Assembly (NCBI GenBank): GCA_947068385.1
Contig: CAMTBF010000039.1
Location: 1-13,510 of the forward strand
Source of the DNA: an uncultured Lachnospiraceae bacterium
GTDB taxonomy: Bacteria > Bacillota > Clostridia > Lachnospirales > Lachnospiraceae
Length of the DNA: 13,510 nt
Direction: 5' to 3'
Below, in pieces: positions 7,242 to 11,416 of the stretch. A program made the translations under genes and the position numbers. How positions within the stretch are numbered: position 1 is the stretch's first letter; every line of letters begins with the position of its first letter. The notes beneath the pieces were generated by a model. The model was not told the DNA's origin. It saw only the letters and a program-made list of their open reading frames with translations, and made no database searches.

Positions 7242-7970
7242 ATGACGCTGGAAGATCCGAATGCACAACTACATATCGCCGTCTGTGACGATGAACAGGC
7301 GGATCTCCGACAGACCATGAAGCTGACTGGTGAACTCATGAGAGAGGAGGGGATCTCTTGCGCCGTCTCCGGATACGAGAGCGGGAGCGCTCTGCTAAAA
7401 GCCATCTAGGGCGGTACGCGATTCCATATCTTTCTGCTGGACGTGATGATGGAGGGGCTGGACGGGATGGAGCTTGCCGCCGTTCTGCGGGGGCTGGGGG
7501 ACAGTACCGCCATTGTCTTCATCTCCTCCAACCGGGAGATGGCCCTGCGGGGCTACGAGGTCTGCGCCGCCCGCTATCTGGCGAAGCCCGTGGAAGGCCC
7601 CCGGCTGCGGGAGGCGCTGCTGTACTGCTACAGGACCTTCTGCGAGAAAAAAGAAATCCTGCTGCCCACCGGCAAGGGGCAGCGCAGGATTCCTTTTTCT
7701 GAAATTCTCTATGCGGAGGCCATGGGGCGGGGGACGAGGCTTGTCCTGAGGGACGGGCCGGAGGATGTCAGCCTGAAATTCTCCGACCTGTCGGCGCTGC
7801 TGCCGGAACGTCAGTTCGCCCTCTGCCATCGCTCCTACCTGGTGAATCTGGATTATGCGGGCTATATCCGCAGCCGGGAGCTGGAGCTGACCACCGGGGA
7901 GATCCTGCCGGTCAGCAAGTACCGGCTGGACGGCTTACGGAAGCGGCTGGTAGACTATCTGAGCGGCTGA
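7242..7970 (+). pseudogene. LytTR response regulator with internal TAG stop
   Basis: Reading through the stop gives a 242-residue LytTR/AgrA-type regulator. The CheY-like receiver has the acidic pair D16-D17 (VCDDE), phosphoacceptor D67 in FLLDV and the conserved lysine in LAKPV. A LytTR DNA-binding domain fills about residues 140-240 (EILYAEA, CHRSYLVNLDYAGYI, PVSKYRLDGLRK). Codon 56 (7407-7409) is TAG, in frame and within the receiver; one C-to-T change from CAG would create it. Both sides stay in the same frame and look otherwise conserved, so this is a recent nonsense mutation or a sequence error rather than decay. Two other genes here end in TAG, so the codon is a real stop. The first reinitiation sites lie after D67. 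The probable partner is the convergent histidine kinase. Confidence 0.82.
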
Positions 7971-9844
7971 CACAGGGGCAGCGCTACGGTCACCCGGTAG
8001 AAGCCGTCGCCATATTCCGTTTTGGACAGATTCCCGTACCGCTCCGCAATCTGCCGGACGATTTTCAGGCCTAGGCCGTCCCCCTGGGGCGATTTCCTGC
8101 GGATCCACTCCAGGGTGGCCCCGTTTTCACAGGTGAATACGAAAAAACAGTTCCGGATGCGCATGTCCAGCCGGATATACCGTCGCGCCACGCCCGGCGC
8201 AGCGGCCGCCGCCAGCGCATTGTCCAGAAGGTTCATGAGCAGGGAGCACAGCTCCGCGTCCGTCAGAGGCAGCTTGTCCGGAGCCTGGGTGCAGTTCAGC
8301 TCCACCTGGATTCCGGCATCAGCGGCGGCGTTCAGCTTTCCGTTCAGGATGATGTCCAGCAACTCGTTCCCGCTCTGTACCACAGGGCATATCTTCTCGT
8401 TCTCCCCCATCAGTTCATCCAGATAGGCCGCTGTCCTCTCGTCGCGTGTGGTCTGCCGCAGGAGCCGGAAATGCTTCATCATATCATGGCGGAGCATCAT
8501 GACCTGTTCGTTCTGCCGCCGCATGGCATCATAGCCGCGCTGGGCCAGCTCGCTCCTCCGGGCCAGCTCGCTCCTCCGGGCCAGCAGCCGCGCCTCCGTC
8601 CGGCGGGCAATCTCCCTGCAGGCTGCCTCCGCCAGAGCCGTGGCCAGTGCCGCCGCCGTCATGATTCCGGCCAGGGGCCAGAGAATCAGCCCCGGTATCC
8701 CCAGCGCGCTGCCCGGAAACCGCCAGCGCCCCGATGCCGCCCACAGGACGATTCCCAGCGCCGTCAGAGGGCAGAAGCACCGATAGAACCAGCTCCCCCT
8801 CCATTCCAGAGCGCCGCAGAAAAACGCCGCCGCTAGCCCCACAAGCCCCACCGCGGGCATAGCCCCGGCAAAGGGGAATGTGAGCCGCCCTGTAATTTGT
8901 AGAACGGCATCCACAGCCACCGCCACGCCCTGGGCTCCGGCAGCCACCCGGAGAAGCACCTGCCGCCAGCCTGCCAGCCGGGAGGCCAGGAACGCCAACA
9001 GCAGCGCCAGGGACAGGTCGCGGGCCAGCATCGCCGCGTCCACTGGCAGGGGCCCCAGGCAGGCATTGGGAAGGAACGCCAGGGCCAGACGGCCTGCCAG
9101 CCAGAAAAAAGCCGTCAGCCCGCCGCACAGCGCCCCCGGATCCGGCATGCCCCGAAGGCATTGCAGGGTGAACAGCGCCAGGAGCAGCGTCCCGGCGGCA
9201 AAGGCCAGGGCCCCGGGCACGGCGGTCCGGAAGCTGTCCGCAATCAGGGCGCTCTCATAGGCGAACCCGCAGTACAGCGCCACGGGGCATGGATAGACTA
9301 CTGATACGTCTTCCTGCTTTTCGCCGCCGGAGGGGTGGGTGGACTGGGCGACGGTCAGGATTCTTCCGGCATAGTCCTCCGGCAGCGTCACCAGCACAGG
9401 CTCCTCCCGGCTCCGTTCCGGCATGGGCAGCCGCAGGTGCCCGATGCGGTTGTCCAGCTCCGGGCAGTCGGTGTAGAGCAGGTTGCCGTCCAGGAAGACC
9501 GCGCAGCCGTAGATTCCCGTATCCAGGCGCAGGACGGGCCTGTCCACCTCCTCCGTCAGCACACGGGAGAAATAGAAGGTCTGCCCCGGAGCGTCCAGGC
9601 CCGTAAAGCCTCCCAGCCCGTCCGGGGACAGCTCCGTCACGACACTGCCCTCCTGAGTGAAGGTCGTCCAGCCCTTTTGGTCGTAGCTCCAGTCCTCCGG
9701 CATGGCCTCGCCCTCCCACTGCAGGGACAGGTCATAGGCCCGGTCTTCCATTGGCTCCATGCAGGCCAGCAGCAGCCCCCCGAAAGCGGCGCACAGCGTA
9801 ACGGTCAGGACTGCCGCCGCCCCAAAGCGTACCCAGTTCTTCAT
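7955..9844 (-). CDS. 7TM sensor histidine kinase, GHKL/AgrC-like
   Basis: A 629-residue membrane kinase that would sense an extracellular signal and phosphorylate a LytTR regulator. After an N-terminal helix (5-28), an outside domain (about 29-205) has a jelly-roll-like stretch with VFLDGNLLY. About seven helices follow between 207 and 405, resembling 7TMR-DISM receptors. A coiled linker with an ARRSEL repeat leads to the phosphoacceptor block LRHDMMKH (H453), then the GHKL ATPase with N-box MNLLDNA (N538, N542) and G-box GDGLGL (588-593). The start is supported by GGGAGGG seven bases upstream. The frame is intact. Its last 16 bp overlap the end of the regulator gene on the other strand, an unusual layout for a cognate pair. 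The ligand is unknown. Confidence 0.9.
   Translation of the reverse strand: MKNWVRFGAAAVLTVTLCAAFGGLLLACMEPMEDRAYDLSLQWEGEAMPEDWSYDQKGWTTFTQEGSVVTELSPDGLGGFTGLDAPGQTFYFSRVLTEEVDRPVLRLDTGIYGCAVFLDGNLLYTDCPELDNRIGHLRLPMPERSREEPVLVTLPEDYAGRILTVAQSTHPSGGEKQEDVSVVYPCPVALYCGFAYESALIADSFRTAVPGALAFAAGTLLLALFTLQCLRGMPDPGALCGGLTAFFWLAGRLALAFLPNACLGPLPVDAAMLARDLSLALLLAFLASRLAGWRQVLLRVAAGAQGVAVAVDAVLQITGRLTFPFAGAMPAVGLVGLAAAFFCGALEWRGSWFYRCFCPLTALGIVLWAASGRWRFPGSALGIPGLILWPLAGIMTAAALATALAEAACREIARRTEARLLARRSELARRSELAQRGYDAMRRQNEQVMMLRHDMMKHFRLLRQTTRDERTAAYLDELMGENEKICPVVQSGNELLDIILNGKLNAAADAGIQVELNCTQAPDKLPLTDAELCSLLMNLLDNALAAAAAPGVARRYIRLDMRIRNCFFVFTCENGATLEWIRRKSPQGDGLGLKIVRQIAERYGNLSKTEYGDGFYRVTVALPLCQPLR
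8542..8585. repeat. 18-bp tandem repeat within the kinase gene
   Basis: Two identical 18-bp copies (8542-8559 and 8560-8577) are followed by eight bases of a third. They encode ARRSEL twice, at residues 422-433 of the kinase, in the helical linker between the last membrane helix and the phosphoacceptor helix. Perfect identity suggests recent duplication. One copy is six residues, close to but not equal to the coiled-coil heptad. Confidence 0.85.
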
Positions 9845-9871
9845 CTCGAATCCCTCCCATTTTCTGAGGTA

Positions 9872-9900
9872 AGCGTACCATGGATGGACGGCTCCGTCAA
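9872..9900 (-). promoter_or_regulatory. Probable promoter of the kinase gene
   Basis: On the minus strand TTGACG (9900-9895) is followed by a 17-bp spacer and TACGCT (9877-9872). The -35 box is good and the -10 box poor, as often seen at activator-dependent promoters. The predicted start near 9865 gives a leader of about 20 bases containing the strong ribosome site at 9858-9852. Confidence 0.5.
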
Positions 9901-9911
9901 CGGTTCCGGCT

Positions 9912-9947
9912 GTCCATTCATGTAGGATTTCGTCCGTTCATGCAGGA
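9912..9947. promoter_or_regulatory. Direct-repeat operator, LytTR type
   Basis: GTCCATTCATGTAGGA (9912-9927) and GTCCGTTCATGCAGGA (9932-9947) agree at 14 of 16 bases and are 20 bp apart. TCCGTTCAT (9933-9941) fits the published LytTR/AgrA box [TA][AC][CA]GTTN[AG][TG] at every position; TCCATTCAT (9913-9921) differs at one. The gap between boxes is 11 bp, one short of the usual 12-13. The site begins 12 bp from the kinase -35 box, and the second box ends 10 bp before the -35 box of the downstream operon. Confidence 0.65.
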
Positions 9948-9951
9948 GCTA

Positions 9952-9980
9952 TTGATTTCTCCCAAAACTTTTCGTACCAT
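9952..9980 (+). promoter_or_regulatory. Probable promoter of the small-gene/lipoprotein operon
   Basis: TTGATT (9952-9957), a 17-bp spacer and TACCAT (9975-9980) form a weak sigma-A-type promoter just downstream of the direct-repeat operator. The predicted leader of about 60 bases has a 5-bp GCCCG/CGGGC stem (9996-10018) and the ribosome site of the first small gene. Confidence 0.45.
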
Positions 9981-10049
9981 GCAGTAGGAGGCCGCGCCCG
10001 GCTTTTTTGGAAACGGGCCGACAGAAAGAGAACCATGGGAGGAATGTCT

Positions 10050-10175
10050 ATGGAGCTGAAACGACGCTTATACAAACGGATGCGATGCGGCTTAGCCTGT
10101 CGCATCCGCCATGCCCCGGAGGATGGGCCGGAGCAAAGGAAAGCCATACCGGAAAGCCCGCAGCGACGGCCATGA
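10050..10175 (+). CDS. Small basic protein, unknown function (41 aa)
   Basis: I do not recognise this gene. It would encode 41 residues, strongly basic (about a quarter arginine), with no membrane helix or signal peptide. GGGAGGA (10038-10044) lies at good distance ahead of ATG 10050; in-frame ATGs at 10035 and 10044 are less well placed. Its TGA overlaps the ATG of the next gene as ATGA, the usual sign of translational coupling. Two cysteines (MRCGLACRI) lie in the N-terminal half. It could be a functional small protein, or a leader whose translation controls the next gene. It does not look like an AgrD-type peptide. Evidence is limited to the ribosome site and overlap. Confidence 0.45.
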   Translation: MELKRRLYKRMRCGLACRIRHAPEDGPEQRKAIPESPQRRP

Positions 10176-10450
10176 CGCGCCGCAAAAGAGCCCCGAAGGA
10201 CACCCGCTCATCCATAACGGTCCATCTGTCCGCGTCCCATGCGGATTTCATGGTGGGGCTTCTGGCAAAGGAGCTGGAGGATTCCCGCAGGGAAGGGCAG
10301 ACGGATTGGACGGCGGCTATTCTGGACATACTGGAGTCGCTGCGCAGTGCCATCGATTTTGAGGAAAGGCAGTGCCTGCTACGGGGACAGATTGTCAGGG
10401 ACGGTAAAAAAGCGAAACAGAACAGACAACAAGGAGGACAGGACATATGA
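10172..10450 (+). CDS. Small protein, unknown function (92 aa)
   Basis: Not recognised with certainty. The 92 residues run from a basic N-terminus (MTRRKRAPKD) through a short strand SITVHLS and two helices (about 27-44 and 48-64) to a lysine-rich tail. Strand-helix-helix with a basic start resembles ribbon-helix-helix DNA-binding proteins, so a transcription factor is possible, but the match is only by pattern. Codon use resembles the neighbouring genes. Both ends are joined by ATGA overlaps: its ATG with the stop of the 41-residue gene, its TGA with the ATG of the lipoprotein gene. No separate ribosome site is visible, consistent with coupling to the upstream gene. Antisense and out-of-frame alternatives look worse. 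Confidence 0.55.
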   Translation: MTRRKRAPKDTRSSITVHLSASHADFMVGLLAKELEDSRREGQTDWTAAILDILESLRSAIDFEERQCLLRGQIVRDGKKAKQNRQQGGQDI

Positions 10451-11208
10451 AAAAGATGTTTTTAGTGGCAGGGCTGATGCTCTGCATGACATTGGTAGGC
10501 TGCGGCATGTCCGCGGCACCCGAAGAAACTTCGACGACAGGGCTAGAACCCGTCGAGTTAGCGCCTGAGGAGACATTGGAACCCGGCGGAGGAGCGCCTG
10601 CGGAGACGGCTGAGCCCGGAGGAGCCGCCCCGATGGAGACGGCTGAACCTGGCGAGGCGGCATCCACGGAGACCCCTGAATCCAGCGAGGCCGCGTCTGT
10701 GGACACGCCGCCTGCAGGGGATGCTTCCCCGGAAAGCCCCGCTGAACCGGACACCCCGGCGGAAGGCCAGACGGCAACGCTGTACATCGGCACCCGGGCC
10801 TCGGGCTTTGGCGAATATCCCTATGCCTATGAGGGCGCGCTGACGCCGGAGCTGCTGATACAGGGCATAGCGGATCTGACAGGCTGGAACCTCACATTGG
10901 CGGAGACGGTCACCACCGGCAAGGGCGGCATGAGCGTATGCCTGTCCGGGGAATCGTCGCTGTTCACCGGCCCGCCGGATCCGCAGAAGGAGGAGTTCCA
11001 TATGTATGATGCCGGACAGCTGGCGGAGACCATACTGGACAGCATCCAGAAGACGCTGCAGATGGGCTTTACCGGGGAGCTGGGCAATCCGGACGCGCTG
11101 GACATCTACTATTATATGGAAGGGGAGCTGCCATTGGAGCTGCCGAACCTGGGCCTGTCATGGCCGCTGGAGGAGCCCTACCACTGGAAGACGCCCGCAG
11201 CCGAATAA
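10447..11208 (+). CDS. Lipoprotein with repeat stalk, possible GerMN-like domain
   Basis: A 253-residue surface lipoprotein. The signal sequence ends in the lipobox LVGC with C19 as lipidated residue. Residues 40-94 are five degenerate 11-residue repeats of the PAETAEPGGAA type, rich in Pro, Glu and Ala, forming an acidic stalk. The globular part (about 109-240) begins TATLYIGT and contains LTPELLIQGIADLTGW, GKGGMSVCLSG and AETILDSIQKTLQMGF. That strand-helix order resembles GerMN domains of spore germination and cell-envelope lipoproteins, but this is a pattern match only. The start follows AAGGAGG (10431-10437) and overlaps the stop of the preceding gene. A strong terminator follows. The gene would be exported and anchored outside the membrane, possibly near the kinase's sensor domain. 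Confidence 0.85.
   Translation: MKKMFLVAGLMLCMTLVGCGMSAAPEETSTTGLEPVELAPEETLEPGGGAPAETAEPGGAAPMETAEPGEAASTETPESSEAASVDTPPAGDASPESPAEPDTPAEGQTATLYIGTRASGFGEYPYAYEGALTPELLIQGIADLTGWNLTLAETVTTGKGGMSVCLSGESSLFTGPPDPQKEEFHMYDAGQLAETILDSIQKTLQMGFTGELGNPDALDIYYYMEGELPLELPNLGLSWPLEEPYHWKTPAAE
10564..10728 (+). repeat. Five 33-bp degenerate repeats (lipoprotein stalk)
   Basis: Five consecutive 33-bp units encode the 11-residue repeats of the lipoprotein stalk. The middle units are closest to each other (GAGACGGCTGA shared), the outer ones more diverged. Such stalks lift an extracellular domain away from the membrane and often vary in copy number between strains. Confidence 0.75.
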
Positions 11209-11230
11209 GTATATGTTATGCACATCGCCA

Positions 11231-11266
11231 GAAGCGGCAGGGGAGCGGAAAGCCCCTGCTGCTTTT
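11231..11266 (+). terminator. Intrinsic terminator after the lipoprotein gene
   Basis: AAGCGGCAGGGG (11232-11243) pairs over its full length with CCCCTGCTGCTT (11253-11264), with one G-U pair and a 9-base loop, and ends in TTTT. It lies 22 bp after the lipoprotein stop and separates that operon from the EF-G-like gene. Confidence 0.8.
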
Positions 11267-11283
11267 GATGTCCTCAGAAGAAA

Positions 11284-11341
11284 AATATTAAGGCAAATGC
11301 CAATATTGTCTTGTAAAAATGCGAATTGTCTAGTAAAATGG
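11284..11341 (+). promoter_or_regulatory. Promoter region of the EF-G-like gene
   Basis: The best promoter is TTGTAA (11311-11316), 17 bp, TAAAAT (11334-11339), leaving a leader of about 70 bases. Two features overlap it: an imperfect palindrome, AATATT-aa-GGCA-aa-TGCC-AATATT (11284-11307), and two 18-bp copies around TTGTCT (11304-11321 and 11324-11341) that agree at 14 positions and are 20 bp apart. They could be tandem promoter parts or an operator. Confidence 0.5.
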
Positions 11342-11416
11342 ATTCATGGGATTTGAATCGCTTATCATCATCATGTCGAAATACCCAAAATTACATAGAA
11401 ATTGGAGGAAAGTCAA

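Noticed and set aside
7407..7409. TAG in the regulator gene read as pyrrolysine or as a reassigned codon
   Set aside because: The ABC transporter and the histidine kinase both end in TAG here, so it acts as a stop, and nothing in the window points to pyrrolysine genes.
9874..9981. Nine-base repeat CGTACCATG at 9874-9882 and 9973-9981
   Set aside because: The copies are about 100 bp apart, lack extended similarity, and simply fall on the two -10 regions; chance is a fair explanation.
10007..10171. TTG-initiated N-terminal extension of the 92-residue gene
   Set aside because: No ribosome site precedes TTG 10007, and the stretch overlaps the better supported 41-residue ORF in another frame.
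10395..10793. Two minus-strand ORFs opposite the lipoprotein repeats
   Set aside because: They mirror the 33-bp repeats as Ser/Gly/Ala or Pro/Ser/Gln runs; the sense strand has a lipobox, ribosome site and terminator.
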